A DNA stretch of 64,000 nucleotides from Moritella yayanosii (GCF_900465055.1 NZ_LS483250.1:2356001-2420000), one strand, 5' to 3'; positions 33,220 through 43,013 are shown, counted from the stretch's first letter. Numbers and translations: made by a program. Notes: generated by a model from the letters alone, not told the origin.

Positions 33220-33292
33220 TTAAAACCTCTTCTTTATATATTTAGTAAAATAACAGTGTAAAATGCACGATCAACCTTAACTGGAACATACT

Positions 33293-34420
33293 ATGAACAC
33301 TGAACTATCTCTTGAAAGTACCGAATTATCTTTGTACCGCTACCCTAAACGTAGCGTTGAGCAACTGCAAGCATGGGACTCTGCCGATGAATATATGATT
33401 AATACCGTTGCAGATTTAACGCTTGCTAAACAATTTTCAGTACTTATCTTTAATGATAGTTTTGGTGCACTAACGTGTGCTTATAATCAGTATAACGTCA
33501 CCACAGTGAGTGACTCATGGATCAGCCACGCGGCAATCGCGCAAAATCTAGATGAAAATGAGTTAAGCACAGAACAAGTAAAAGTCCAAGACTGTCTTGC
33601 TGAATTACCGGAAAATGTTGATTTAGTATTAATCAAGATCCCACGCACTTTGTCTCTATTAGAACACCAACTTGCCATGCTTAGCCATGTTGTCACACCA
33701 AATACGACGATTATTGCGGGTGCAAAAGCCAAAGATATTCATAATTCTACCTTAGCGTTATTTGAGAAATACCTTGGCGAGACGAAAACATCATTAGCAA
33801 AGAAAAAATCGCGCTTAATTTTCACAACAATCACAGAAACGAAAGCATTAGAGATCCCAGCACCAATGACTTGGGATGTACCAAAAACAAATATCTCATT
33901 ATCTAATCATGCCAATGTATTTTCACGTAACAATTTAGATATTGGCGGTAACTTTTTTATGCAGAATTTACCTAAAGGTGAATACCAGCATATTATCGAC
34001 CTAGGTTGTGGTAATGGTGTTATCGGTATTACCGCAGCCCGCTTAAACCCACAAGCTAAAATCACTTTTGTTGATGAATCATTTATGGCAATTGCATCAG
34101 CGAAAGAAAATGCAGCGACCAATATTGCCAGCCACGAACCGGATGTTGAATTCTTAGTAAATAACTGTCTTTACGATTACGAACCACACAGTGTGGACTT
34201 GGTGTTATGTAACCCTCCATTCCACCAAGAAAAAGCCATTACAGATCACATTGCATGGCAAATGTTTAAAGATGCTCACCGTGCATTAGCTTGGGGCGGC
34301 GCACTTTACATTGTTGGTAACCGTCATCTTGACTACCACATCAAACTTGATCGTTTATTCGATAATCATGAGATTATCGCATCAAATGCCAAGTTTGTGA
34401 TCATTAAGGCGCAAAAATAA
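33293..34420 (+). CDS. rlmG: 23S rRNA (guanine-N2)-methyltransferase RlmG
   Basis: Methylates G1835 (E. coli numbering) of 23S rRNA with S-adenosylmethionine. The 375-residue protein has an N-terminal RNA-recognition half (LQAWDSADEYMI, near 24-35; FNDSFGALTCAY) and a C-terminal catalytic half with the SAM motif DLGCGNGVIG and the NPPF motif (CNPPFHQ, about 304). RsmC is a relative, but NHANVFSR followed by LDIGGNFFMQ and the overall length fit RlmG. One base separates it from yajG. Confidence 0.94.
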   Translation: MNTELSLESTELSLYRYPKRSVEQLQAWDSADEYMINTVADLTLAKQFSVLIFNDSFGALTCAYNQYNVTTVSDSWISHAAIAQNLDENELSTEQVKVQDCLAELPENVDLVLIKIPRTLSLLEHQLAMLSHVVTPNTTIIAGAKAKDIHNSTLALFEKYLGETKTSLAKKKSRLIFTTITETKALEIPAPMTWDVPKTNISLSNHANVFSRNNLDIGGNFFMQNLPKGEYQHIIDLGCGNGVIGITAARLNPQAKITFVDESFMAIASAKENAATNIASHEPDVEFLVNNCLYDYEPHSVDLVLCNPPFHQEKAITDHIAWQMFKDAHRALAWGGALYIVGNRHLDYHIKLDRLFDNHEIIASNAKFVIIKAQK

Positions 34421-34421
34421 T

Positions 34422-34982
34422 ATGCTAAAAAAACTATTATTAAGTGCAGGTTTAGTATTATTAGCAAGCTGCGCCAGTGCGCCTAAGCAAGTTAATATTA
34501 CGGCTGAGCTAGCACCTCTGACAACGCAATATAGCGAGACTCAAGTAAACCTAACGAGCAAAGATATTCGTGATGCCAATTACTTAATTGCGATCCACAA
34601 AGTCGGTGAACCAGCGCAGCTGCTGAATAACCAAAGCTCACTGATTAACCTGACTACGGCTAAGCTACAACAAGGCTGGGAACAACAAGGGTTAGTATTT
34701 ACTGCGGCTGCAGATATCGCCATTAACCTTGAGTTACAAACAGCGCGAATCGATGTGCAACAAGATAGCTTCGAGCATCAAGCGGATTCAACGTTAGTTT
34801 TGATTATCTCAATTGAGAATAAGGGTCAAACACTGACAAAACAATTTCGTAGTGCATCAATTTTAACAGGCGCGTTTAGCCCATCAATTAATGAATTGGA
34901 AGCTAAGTTTTCTCTGCAATTATCATCATTACTCAACGATGTATTTAATGATCAACAAATTAGTGATTACTTAACGCGTTAA
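34422..34982 (+). CDS. yajG: YajG family lipoprotein
   Basis: A 186-residue lipoprotein precursor with lipobox LASC (C17). It matches the YajG family of uncharacterised outer-membrane lipoproteins. The bolA-yajG-ampG neighbourhood is as in E. coli, with rlmG and a cyclophilin added here. Cotranscription with rlmG is likely because they are one base apart. Confidence 0.85.
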   Translation: MLKKLLLSAGLVLLASCASAPKQVNITAELAPLTTQYSETQVNLTSKDIRDANYLIAIHKVGEPAQLLNNQSSLINLTTAKLQQGWEQQGLVFTAAADIAINLELQTARIDVQQDSFEHQADSTLVLIISIENKGQTLTKQFRSASILTGAFSPSINELEAKFSLQLSSLLNDVFNDQQISDYLTR

Positions 34983-34995
34983 TGTTACTGATGCC

Positions 34996-35040
34996 AAAAA
35001 GCCTCGCAATGGATGTCTTATAGCAAGACATCCTGCGAGG
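34996..35040 (-). terminator. Terminator between yajG and ppiA
   Basis: A long stem, CCTCGCA/TGCGAGG outside and GGATGTCTT/AAGACATCC inside, has a five-base loop. It is followed on the minus strand by CTTTTT. It lies directly after the ppiA stop and probably ends both converging transcripts. Confidence 0.85.
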
Positions 35041-35042
35041 GA

Positions 35043-35621
35043 CTACTTCAACATCGTAATGCTTTCAATCACAATGTTTGTTAATGGTACATCACTGTAA
35101 TACTTCTTTTTACCTGTTGGTTGTTTTGCTATTTTATCCACCACATCCATTCCAGCTACCACACGACCAAATACAGCATAACCCGCTTGTAATGGGCTTG
35201 AACCCGAACGATTTAAAAAGTTATTATTTTTGAGATTAATAAAAAACTGTGATGTCGCCGAGTTGGGATTGTTAGTACGTGCTAACGCCAGAGTACCACG
35301 CTCATTACTTAAGCCATTATTTGCTTCATTAATGACTGGCTTTCCTGATATCTGCTTTTCTAGGTTTTCATTAAACCCACCCGTCTGTGCCATAAATCCA
35401 GGGATCACACGGTGAAAAATAATGCCACTATAAAAATCCCTTTCAACATAGTTGATAAAATTAGCAACAGATAAAGGCGCTTGTTCTGGGTATAGCTCAA
35501 CCATAATATCACCTAGATTGGTTTTGATTAGGGCTTTAGTCTCCGCTGCAAATGCAGTATTAACCATAAATGTTGAACACAAAATTAACAGTAATTGGGT
35601 GAACAAATGATTTGATCGCAT
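35043..35621 (-). CDS. ppiA: Periplasmic peptidyl-prolyl cis-trans isomerase (cyclophilin)
   Basis: A cyclophilin that speeds proline isomerisation during folding of exported proteins. The start is set at the ATG at 35621, preceded by GGAAG, which gives a 192-residue precursor with a signal peptide ending near AFAAE (about residue 26); the frame extends upstream without a ribosome site. Catalytic-site motifs FHRVIPGFMAQTGG and SATSQFFINL are present. The best match is the PpiA type rather than cytoplasmic PpiB because of the export signal. Confidence 0.9.
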   Translation of the reverse strand: MRSNHLFTQLLLILCSTFMVNTAFAAETKALIKTNLGDIMVELYPEQAPLSVANFINYVERDFYSGIIFHRVIPGFMAQTGGFNENLEKQISGKPVINEANNGLSNERGTLALARTNNPNSATSQFFINLKNNNFLNRSGSSPLQAGYAVFGRVVAGMDVVDKIAKQPTGKKKYYSDVPLTNIVIESITMLK

Positions 35622-36022
35622 GATGTAACTTCCATTCCGTGATAAAAATAAGCGTATTACTCGCACTATATCAGATGTTTGATATATATATCCAAGCCAC
35701 CTCAAAGTACACAATCAATAACTTAAAAATTGTTAACCGAGTTTATGCCATAAAAACGAAATGTTGTTAATTTTTTAAGTTGATCGCCGACTAAAACCAA
35801 TATTTTGCATACCGGTGCTTTATTTTTACAAGGTCAAGGCGTTAAACCTTACAACTGCATTGGTATTAGACCTGTCACGGAATACTTGGACTAATTTCGC
35901 TATTACTAATAGTTAATGATTAAATACATAGAATAAACCCAGCCCAGTCTGCTGTCAGGCTTATTAAATACCTTAAAATACGGTAGTATCAGCAAATACT
36001 TACGTTAGATGGACTGCTGACA
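35622..36022. other. Intergenic region with a degenerate repeat end
   Basis: 401 bases between divergent ppiA and ampG. 35687-35720 (TATCCAAGCC, then ACACAATCA) is an eroded copy of the terminal sequence seen at 11905 and 41032. I see no second end, no coding frame and no clear promoter. Confidence 0.5.
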
Positions 36023-37402
36023 TTGCCGACTATTCTTCAAACCTTATCTATTTACCTTAATCCCCGTGTACTGTTTATGGGATTATTTGGTTTTTCTTCT
36101 GGCTTACCACTCCTGCTGGTATTCTCCACACTGTCATTTTGGTTACGTGAAGCAGGTGTTGAACGTGCCAGCATTGGTTTCTTTAGTTGGATAGCCCTTA
36201 CTTATAGCTTTAAATGGGCTTGGTCACCGTTGATCGACCAGTTTCAATTGCCCTGGTTGCATAACAAACTCGGACGACGTCGAAGTTGGCTGCTGTTCAC
36301 GCAAATCATGATCATGGCCATGTTAATGATAATGGCTACCCAAGATCCACAACAAAGTGTGATCTTATTCATTATCGCCTCACTTGGCTTAGCGATTTTT
36401 TCCGCAACCCAAGATGTTGTTATCGATGCCTTTCGCATTGAAAGTGCCGATACGCACTTACAAGGGGCAATGGCTGCTACTTACATGACAGGTTATCGAC
36501 TTGCCATGATAGTGGCCGGTGCGGGTTCATTAGCCATTGCCGCATTTTATGATAATAGCGCAGTCTACAATGCTGCGGCCTGGCAGTTCGCTTATGCTTG
36601 TATGGCATTGTTCATGTTATTTGGGGTATTGGCAACTTTACTGTCTAAAGAGCCTATCGCCAAGCATCAGATCCAAGCTGTTCACAATGTCCGTGAGTTC
36701 CTCATCACTGGCATAGTGAACCCGCTTACCGACCTATTCCAACGTTACGGTAAAACCTGTCTACTGCTACTTGGCATTGTTATCACTTATCGTATCAGTG
36801 ACATTGTCATGGGGATCATGGCCAATCCGTTTTATGTCGATATGGGTTACTCAAAAGCTGAAGTTGCAGCAATATCCAAAGTATTTGGTGTGATAATGAC
36901 ATTAATAGGCGCTGGATTAGGCGGTCTATTAGTCAGTGGTTTCGGGCTATTGTCGATCTTATTACTCGGCGGTGTACTTTCTGCATTAACCAATGTGCTG
37001 TTTCATTGGATGGCAGGCAGTATGGCAACCAGTCAATTAATGACGGTACTGGCGTTGATGCTGCCAGAGACTTGGTTGCAAACACAAGACCCTGCCCAGC
37101 TGTTATTAACCTTGGTAATCAGTGCTGACAACTTAAGTGCGGGTATTGCTACTTGCGCATTTGTGGTGTTTTTATCACGCTTAACCAATACCCAGTTTAC
37201 CGCAACTCAATACGCGCTATTCTCATCCATCATGGTTTTACTACCGAAATTTATTGCTGGTTTTTCTGGCGTGATTGTTGATTCGTGGGATTATTCCGCC
37301 TTTTTCATTGGTACTGCGGTATTAGGGATAATCCCTGTGGTCTTTATTCTCGTACTCATGTACTTGCAGACGACCAAACGCTTTAAATGGATTAAATCAT
37401 AG
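36023..37402 (+). CDS. ampG: Muropeptide MFS transporter AmpG
   Basis: An inner-membrane major-facilitator permease that brings anhydromuropeptides from wall turnover back into the cytoplasm for recycling. The 459-residue protein has 12 or more hydrophobic segments. Family patterns include GFSSGLPLLL (near 22-31), WSPLIDQF, GRRRSWL and FSATQDVVIDAFR. The start is TTG; the next in-frame ATG (MGLFGFSSG) would cut into the first helix, so TTG is preferred. A terminator follows five bases after the stop. Confidence 0.9.
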   Translation: MPTILQTLSIYLNPRVLFMGLFGFSSGLPLLLVFSTLSFWLREAGVERASIGFFSWIALTYSFKWAWSPLIDQFQLPWLHNKLGRRRSWLLFTQIMIMAMLMIMATQDPQQSVILFIIASLGLAIFSATQDVVIDAFRIESADTHLQGAMAATYMTGYRLAMIVAGAGSLAIAAFYDNSAVYNAAAWQFAYACMALFMLFGVLATLLSKEPIAKHQIQAVHNVREFLITGIVNPLTDLFQRYGKTCLLLLGIVITYRISDIVMGIMANPFYVDMGYSKAEVAAISKVFGVIMTLIGAGLGGLLVSGFGLLSILLLGGVLSALTNVLFHWMAGSMATSQLMTVLALMLPETWLQTQDPAQLLLTLVISADNLSAGIATCAFVVFLSRLTNTQFTATQYALFSSIMVLLPKFIAGFSGVIVDSWDYSAFFIGTAVLGIIPVVFILVLMYLQTTKRFKWIKS

Positions 37403-37406
37403 CCAT

Positions 37407-37449
37407 AAAAAAAACCTAGCGTATATCCACACGTTAGGCTTTTTTTTAC
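37407..37449. terminator. Bidirectional terminator between ampG and yajQ
   Basis: CCTAGCG and CGTTAGG (one G-U) form a stem flanked by eight A residues on one side and eight T residues on the other. It can therefore end transcripts from both converging genes. Confidence 0.88.
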
Positions 37450-37489
37450 TATTTAGAACTCAGTCACTTCAACATTAAACGCTCAGCGC

Positions 37490-37972
37490 CTAATCTCTTT
37501 GGTTATCAAATTGGAACGGTTGACCTAGATCTGACGTACGAATTAATTGCATTACCGCCTGCAAGTCATCACGCTTCTTACCAACAACGCGCACTTTGTC
37601 ACCTTGAATAGACACTTGTACTTTGATCTTGCTATCTTTAATTGCTTTTACAACTTTCTTAGCAACACTGCCTTCAACGCCTTGCAAAAATTCAACATCG
37701 GCACTGCAAGTTTTACCCGAGAATTCAGTTTTACCGACGCTCATCGCAGAGCTGTCGACATTACGCTTCACTAAAGCAGTACGTAAAATATCAGCCATTT
37801 GACGAAGTTGCATATCTTCATCTGTACGCATTTTTATTTTTTCTTTAATTAGCTCGAAGCTGGCGTCAACACCACGGAAATCAAAACGAGTGCTTAGTTC
37901 ACGGTTTGCATTGTCGGTTGCGTTCTTCACTTCAACCATGTCAACTTCAGAAATAATATCAAATTGAGGCAT
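37490..37972 (-). CDS. yajQ: YajQ family nucleotide-binding protein
   Basis: A 160-residue cytoplasmic protein with two ferredoxin-like domains. Members bind nucleotides, and some bind cyclic di-GMP and act as regulators. The family start [11 protein letters not shown] is present, with [15 protein letters not shown] at about 28-42. Two ATGs lie six bases apart. The Shine-Dalgarno AGGA at 37980-37983 is seven bases from the second ATG and only one from the first, so I start at 37972. Confidence 0.93.
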   Translation of the reverse strand: MPQFDIISEVDMVEVKNATDNANRELSTRFDFRGVDASFELIKEKIKMRTDEDMQLRQMADILRTALVKRNVDSSAMSVGKTEFSGKTCSADVEFLQGVEGSVAKKVVKAIKDSKIKVQVSIQGDKVRVVGKKRDDLQAVMQLIRTSDLGQPFQFDNQRD

Positions 37973-38122
37973 CTTCATATCCTATCATTTATAATGGGTT
38001 GATTATCTAATAGATACTAGCTGTAATTCAACCATTAACTACAGAAGTAAGCGACTAGGTTGCATTAACTAACGATTAACTGACTATAATGGCTATTACG
38101 TTCATATTTTATTGAGATAAGT

Positions 38123-38470
38123 ATGCCACTGTACAAATATAAACTCTGGTTTCGCCTGCTATTTGTCATTGTTATACTCGTAATCTGTCTGCTTGCTTTT
38201 AGTAAACCTTCGAGTAATATCCCACAATTCGGTTACGATAAGTTGAATCACTTAATGGCTTTTGTAACATTAGCATTGCTGTTTGATTATAGTTTCCCAA
38301 ACAGAACCATAACGCTGTTTATGACATTACTTGGATTCGGTATTTTTATTGAATTCATTCAAGGTATGATACCTGGTCGCACCACAAGCCATTGGGATAT
38401 TGTCGCCGATTTAATCGGTATTACCAGCTACTTAATTCTTCAACCATTACGGGCAAAAATACATGGCTAA
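38123..38470 (+). CDS. VanZ family membrane protein
   Basis: A 115-residue protein with four hydrophobic segments. It has the VanZ-type pattern YDKLNHLMAF (about 39-48) and HWDIVADLIG near the end. VanZ-like proteins are common, and their role in ordinary bacteria is not known. Upstream there is a TATAAT at 38085-38090 with a poor -35 (TTGCAT, 19-base spacer). The gene overlaps the start of panE by eight bases, so the two are probably translated together. Confidence 0.85.
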   Translation: MPLYKYKLWFRLLFVIVILVICLLAFSKPSSNIPQFGYDKLNHLMAFVTLALLFDYSFPNRTITLFMTLLGFGIFIEFIQGMIPGRTTSHWDIVADLIGITSYLILQPLRAKIHG

Positions 38471-39362
38471 TTGGAACATTCTTGGTGCCGGTGCTATCGG
38501 GCATTTCTTTGCAGAAAAATTACTAAAATCAGGTCAACATGCCGCCTTTGTATTACGTCCCGAGAGTGACGCGCATATTCGCAGTTTCAACTTTGAAAAC
38601 TTAGCGGGTGAGAACACCACTAATACCGTCATGGCACAAGGCAAACTCACGCCTAAATGTGACTTTTTACTGGTCACCCTCAAAGCGCAAGATGTACTGC
38701 CGGCGCTGACCTTATTACAATCACAAATTGATAAACATTGTTGTATCGTGCTGTTGCATAATGGTATGGGCACCGCCGAACAAACCGAGAAACTATTCCC
38801 ACGCCACGCTATCATGGTTGGCACCACATCCAATGGGGTATTAAAGGTCTCCGAGCATATTCGCCACACGGGCGCAGGCGTGACTTGGTTAGGGCCATTT
38901 AATAATCAAGCTAAACGTTATAAGGATATTGCCAACCAATTATTCGCACTTGAAGAATTAACATGGTGCGAGGACATTCGAGAGAAGTTATGGCTTAAAC
39001 TCGTGATTAACTGTGCGATCAACCCATTAACCGCCATTCATCAATGTAAGAATGGCGAATTGGCCTGTCCTGCGTTATACCCGCATGTGGTTAAGCTGGT
39101 GCAAGAGTTAGCGCTTGTTTGTGAAAAAGCCCGCTTACCTTGGTCTTATGCAGAGCTGCAAGCACACGTGGATAATGTGATAACCCGCACTGCTGAAAAC
39201 TATTCTTCGATGCATCAAGATCAGCACTTTAACCGTAAGTCCGAAATTGATTATATTACCGGCTATGTATTGAAAGTGGCGAATGCCTACAGTATCCCAG
39301 TGCCAGCGAACCAAGCCCTGTATGCACAAATCAAACAGCAAGAAACTAAACTAGTCTCGTAA
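38463..39362 (+). CDS. panE: 2-dehydropantoate 2-reductase
   Basis: Reduces ketopantoate to pantoate with NADPH in pantothenate and coenzyme A synthesis. The 299-residue protein has the nucleotide-binding glycine loop LGAGAIGHFFA near its start and KLVINCAINPLTA near 180, which includes the catalytic lysine region. In E. coli, yajQ is also next to panE. It overlaps the VanZ gene and is followed by a bidirectional terminator. Confidence 0.94.
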   Translation: MANWNILGAGAIGHFFAEKLLKSGQHAAFVLRPESDAHIRSFNFENLAGENTTNTVMAQGKLTPKCDFLLVTLKAQDVLPALTLLQSQIDKHCCIVLLHNGMGTAEQTEKLFPRHAIMVGTTSNGVLKVSEHIRHTGAGVTWLGPFNNQAKRYKDIANQLFALEELTWCEDIREKLWLKLVINCAINPLTAIHQCKNGELACPALYPHVVKLVQELALVCEKARLPWSYAELQAHVDNVITRTAENYSSMHQDQHFNRKSEIDYITGYVLKVANAYSIPVPANQALYAQIKQQETKLVS

Positions 39363-39391
39363 CAATAAAGTATATTGAACATCATGATCAA

Positions 39392-39417
39392 AAAGCCAGC
39401 AATCTCTTGCTGGCTTT
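39392..39417. terminator. Bidirectional terminator between panE and thiI
   Basis: An 11-bp perfect stem AAAGCCAGCAA/TTGCTGGCTTT with a TCTC loop has an A run before it and a short T run after it. It ends both converging genes. Confidence 0.88.
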
Positions 39418-39467
39418 CATCAATCATTGAAGGTAAAGCTAAATACTAACCTTACCTTCCATGATCA

Positions 39468-40922
39468 TTAAGGACGGTAAACTTTAACGTTACCATAACC
39501 TTTTTCAATCAAGTAAAGCGCTTGTAGTTTACTCATCACACCACGATCACAGTACAATAAGTACGTTTTCTCTTGATCTAATTCGCTGAACTGATTACCT
39601 AACTTAAAGAAAGGCATGTGCTGAACTTCAAGCCCATCAACGTCAAGTGGTGAATCTTCAATTTCGTCAATACTACGAATATCTAAAATCACTTCATTTG
39701 CGGAAATTTCAGTGACGGCTTCAACATCGCTTACTTGCTCTTGTGCTTCTGTTGCGATTTGACGAATATCGATCACTTTAGCATCCATCACCACTTGATC
39801 AATCAAGCTCATGTCAAATTTAGCTTCTTCTGCTTCAATCTTCTCTTTCACTGCTTTTACGGTTGGTTTTTTTGAAATAACACCACAGTATTCAGGAATT
39901 GTTTCAGAGAATTCAGCAGTACCAATTTTACGCGCTATATCGATAATGTCTTGTTTATCAGCAACGATCAATGGACGTAAGATCAGCGTATCGGTAACAG
40001 AATCGATTAACGATAAGTTACGGATAGTTTGACTTGATACTTGACCAACCGCTTCACCGGTTACCAAAGCTTCAATACCTAGACGTTCTGCTATTTTAGA
40101 CGCGGCACGCATCATCATACGTTTAAGTACCACACCCATTTGTGAGTTATCTACTTTTTCTAAAATTTCTGCAACTACTGGATCGAACGGTACGCTGACA
40201 AATTTAACTTTATGTGATGAGCTATATTTGTTCCATAGGAAATATGAAATTTGTTTTACACCAATCTCATGCGCATCACCGCCTAAGTTGAAGAAACAGA
40301 AATGCGTTCGGCTACCACGTTTAATGGTTAAGTAACTTGATACCGCGGAATCAAAACCACCTGACATTAATGACAGTACATCTTCTTGTCCTGCCATAGG
40401 GAAACCACCTAAACCTTCATGACGTTCAGTCACCAGATAAAGTTTATCATTTTCAACTTCAATTTTAATCGTTTCTTGTGGTTTTTTTAATTGTACACGC
40501 GCTGCTTCTGTATGCTGATTTAAGCCACCACCAACATAACGCTCTAAATCAATCGAGGTAAAGTCATGCTTACCGTTACGTTTGGCACGTACACAAAAGG
40601 TTTTTCCAACTAAAATATCTTTATAAACAGGTAATGCTTGCTGGAAAATATCATCAAGATCGGTGAAAGTTGACTCTAGGACTTCGAGTGAATGGGCAAT
40701 CCCTGGGGTATTTCTTAATACTTCACAATAAAAATTGTGGTTTTTCTCACTGTCATCTGTGGTGCGGACAATAATTTTATCCCATTCAAGGATCACACGT
40801 GCATGTTCATCTTCACGGCGTAGCATATTACGTAAACTCGATTGCAGCATTTTACTAAAACGCTTGCGCACAGATTTACTTTTCATCATTACTTCTGGAA
40901 ATATTTTTACAATAAATTTCAT
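39468..40922 (-). CDS. thiI: tRNA 4-thiouridine sulfurtransferase / thiamine sulfur carrier
   Basis: Adds sulfur to U8 of tRNA and supplies sulfur for the thiazole of thiamine. The start is the ATG at 40922 ([10 protein letters not shown]; 484 residues), as in E. coli; the frame is open eight codons further. An N-terminal ferredoxin-like and THUMP region is followed by the PP-loop [11 protein letters not shown] (near 184) and [11 protein letters not shown] with a conserved Cys. A C-terminal rhodanese domain has [10 protein letters not shown], whose Cys carries the persulfide. No thiamine riboswitch is visible upstream. Confidence 0.95.
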   Translation of the reverse strand: MKFIVKIFPEVMMKSKSVRKRFSKMLQSSLRNMLRREDEHARVILEWDKIIVRTTDDSEKNHNFYCEVLRNTPGIAHSLEVLESTFTDLDDIFQQALPVYKDILVGKTFCVRAKRNGKHDFTSIDLERYVGGGLNQHTEAARVQLKKPQETIKIEVENDKLYLVTERHEGLGGFPMAGQEDVLSLMSGGFDSAVSSYLTIKRGSRTHFCFFNLGGDAHEIGVKQISYFLWNKYSSSHKVKFVSVPFDPVVAEILEKVDNSQMGVVLKRMMMRAASKIAERLGIEALVTGEAVGQVSSQTIRNLSLIDSVTDTLILRPLIVADKQDIIDIARKIGTAEFSETIPEYCGVISKKPTVKAVKEKIEAEEAKFDMSLIDQVVMDAKVIDIRQIATEAQEQVSDVEAVTEISANEVILDIRSIDEIEDSPLDVDGLEVQHMPFFKLGNQFSELDQEKTYLLYCDRGVMSKLQALYLIEKGYGNVKVYRP

Positions 40923-41031
40923 GGTTTTGCCTACATCATAGTTCAAACAAACAGGTGGCCCAGCATTTCATCGAGCCGGGTGTTTCGCTGATATATTCGA
41001 TCATTTCAATCAAAATAAAAACGGGTCCACC

Positions 41032-41085
41032 TATACCCAAACTACTTCAAGATGCACAATCAGCAAACCAAATGAAGAGTATATA
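41032..41085 (+). repeat. Solo end of the dispersed MITE-like repeat
   Basis: The sequence begins TATACCCAAACTACTTC and continues GCACAATCAGCAAACC, matching the right end of the 11905-12168 element (read inward) over about 50 bases with few changes. No matching opposite end was found nearby. It lies between thiI and the ligB-like gene. Confidence 0.75.
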
Positions 41086-41145
41086 GATGAGCCCGTTGCA
41101 GTTACTGGGCAGCAGTATACTCAAAATGCCTAAATATGCAAGATG

Positions 41146-42387
41146 CTAACGGCTGCTCACTAACCGGGTTAATTGCGGTGTCGCATTCCCTACCAGTTCA
41201 ATTTCGACCCGACTACCGACTTCAATCTTAGACTGTAATAACCAAGGCTGAGAGCGTCCCGAAACACGGGTTACTTGACGCCCAGACAGCGCTAATGGTT
41301 GCACGTGAATAATCGGGGTAATACGACCACTTTTACCCACCTGATAAGTAATATCAATGACATTACTGAACCCTTTCGGACCGGTAAATTTTAATGCTAG
41401 CGCCCAACGTGGCGCATGCTGAGTGTGGCCATATTGACGTTGCAGTGTATTGTTCGCTAATTTAAGCACAATACCATCCAGTAAGAACGCCTCTGTATTT
41501 TGATAGTGCGCGAGCCAATAATCTATATCTTGAGGCTGCTCGATGACATGACTCATTTTCGACATGTCAGCAAAGCCAAGCATGGCTAATTGTGCCAACC
41601 CCATAAGTTCATTGTTATAAGGAGAATCAATCCAACGCCAAGGCATAAAGCGCAAGCTCATGACATCAGCTTGGGCTGGCGACAATTGGCTGGCAATACC
41701 GGCAGTCATATGCCGCGAAGACACATACTTACCGCGCAACTGCCAATCTTGTTGTCCAACATATAGCTCACCATGGATAACTAATGTATGCGGATAAGCA
41801 ATAATGCTATTTACTGCATTACTGCGTAACATCAACGCCAACAAATCCTTACCCTGTTTACCGTTACCTCTGCTTGATGCGCCCACTAGCATGCCTTTTT
41901 CGTACACTAACTCAACAGCCATACCATCAATTTTAGGTTGGATCAGTAATTGCTGATCTTGATGCAGCTGGTAAAATTTATCCACAGCGGTTCTTTCTCG
42001 CACTGAATTTAAACTTAACATTTGTTGTCGATGCGGCTGTCGAACACGTTGCCGAGTATCATTATGTTGCTGGTTTTCGCCTCCGATCTGAGTTAATACT
42101 GGGGATAAACAATGCGATAACACAGTTAATTCATCCACTAATAAATCAAATTCACCATCATGTAATAACGGCGTTTGACCAGCGTAATAAATATGCCGAT
42201 GTTTAATTATTTGCGTTTCTAAATAACGAATACGATGCTGATTAAGTACACTTGGACAACGGGAATGTGTCACTGTATTTGCTGTTGATGAATGGCTTGA
42301 TGACAGTGATATTATATCAGCGGCTAACAGTTGCTGTGTGCTTGAGGCAAATAACGAGACGAGTAATGAATAAGTGCGAATCAACAT
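41146..42387 (-). CDS. LigB-like NAD-dependent DNA ligase, short form
   Basis: A 413-residue relative of E. coli LigB (560 residues). The adenylation domain is complete: PKIDG at 151-155 with the AMP-binding K152, then SSRGNGKQGKD, HGELYVG, LLDGIVLKL and WALALKFTGP. It is followed by an OB fold (VGKSGRITP, then IELVGNATP). It stops there, so the helix-hairpin-helix region of LigB is absent. Residues 1-23 are hydrophobic and end LLAAD, like a signal peptide; E. coli LigB also has such an N terminus. I start at the ATG at 42387 (GGAA six bases upstream) rather than a TTG at 42402. Whether it acts in the cytoplasm or is exported is open. Confidence 0.85.
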   Translation of the reverse strand: MLIRTYSLLVSLFASSTQQLLAADIISLSSSHSSTANTVTHSRCPSVLNQHRIRYLETQIIKHRHIYYAGQTPLLHDGEFDLLVDELTVLSHCLSPVLTQIGGENQQHNDTRQRVRQPHRQQMLSLNSVRERTAVDKFYQLHQDQQLLIQPKIDGMAVELVYEKGMLVGASSRGNGKQGKDLLALMLRSNAVNSIIAYPHTLVIHGELYVGQQDWQLRGKYVSSRHMTAGIASQLSPAQADVMSLRFMPWRWIDSPYNNELMGLAQLAMLGFADMSKMSHVIEQPQDIDYWLAHYQNTEAFLLDGIVLKLANNTLQRQYGHTQHAPRWALALKFTGPKGFSNVIDITYQVGKSGRITPIIHVQPLALSGRQVTRVSGRSQPWLLQSKIEVGSRVEIELVGNATPQLTRLVSSR

Positions 42388-42673
42388 CCGAGTTCCAAAC
42401 AATATGATGATACAACTCAGTATGATAAAGAGAATGGAAGTTAACGAATAAATTTCGATGCAGTCGCCAGAAGTATCGCAACACCATCTATAATAAAGAG
42501 TAATAATCGTAGTTCATCACACATCAATATTAAAATAGCAAAACAGCTAGCGACAGATTAACGCTCTGCTACGGCTTAACCAACCATGCAACAAATAAGC
42601 TTGCTTGAAGTTACTTTGTTATCGACTAAACTGACAATATGGATCCTAATATTCTGCCGAGGGAGGTGTTGCG
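42388..42673. other. Intergenic region between divergent genes
   Basis: 286 bases between the ligB-like gene and the small protein gene. A weak candidate promoter for the rightward gene is TTGTTA, 16 bases, TATGGA near 42617-42644. No repeat or coding frame is seen. Confidence 0.35.
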
Positions 42674-42907
42674 ATGCAACTTTCAGATATCAAAAGCATG
42701 TATCACAGACATGAATTAGTCGAGGCAATTGTCGAACCATCATTAATTGCTAATGGTTGGATTGTCGAATTTAAAACAGAAGATGGTGAGATTATTCCAC
42801 TAACCGATTTTAGTGGTCACGAAAAGTGTTACCGTAATTTAGATATCGCCACAGCAACAGCTCAGCAAGTCGGATTTCCCAGTGTTAGAATAGATGAGCC
42901 ATTTTAG
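42674..42907 (+). CDS. Small conserved-looking protein of unknown function
   Basis: I cannot name this 77-residue protein. It is soluble and acidic, with no signal peptide. The pattern LVEAIVEPSLIANGWIVEF followed by LTDFSGHEK and a helical tail (ATATAQQVGF) suggests a small compact alpha-beta domain. I recall similar short proteins in Vibrio and Shewanella but no established function. A very strong ribosome site (AGGGAGG, eight bases before ATG) supports it as a real gene. It converges on the YbeL-type gene, with a hairpin at 42938-42973 between them. Confidence 0.7.
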   Translation: MQLSDIKSMYHRHELVEAIVEPSLIANGWIVEFKTEDGEIIPLTDFSGHEKCYRNLDIATATAQQVGFPSVRIDEPF

Positions 42908-42937
42908 TTCATCTTACTTATCTGTCGTTACGTCAAC

Positions 42938-42973
42938 CGATATAGCCAGCGCCATTGCGAGCTGACTATATCG
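42938..42973. terminator. Hairpin between converging genes
   Basis: CGATATAG/CTATATCG and, further in, CAGC/GCTG form an imperfect stem with single mismatched bases between. There is no good T run on either strand, so it is a possible weak bidirectional terminator. Confidence 0.45.
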
Positions 42974-43013
42974 TTGAATAATCACACGGCCAGAAATACC
43001 TGACGGGTGTAAT

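Noticed and set aside
40923-41031. Possible thiamine riboswitch upstream of thiI
   Set aside because: No THI-box-like conserved segments are present, and thiI is not usually under such control.
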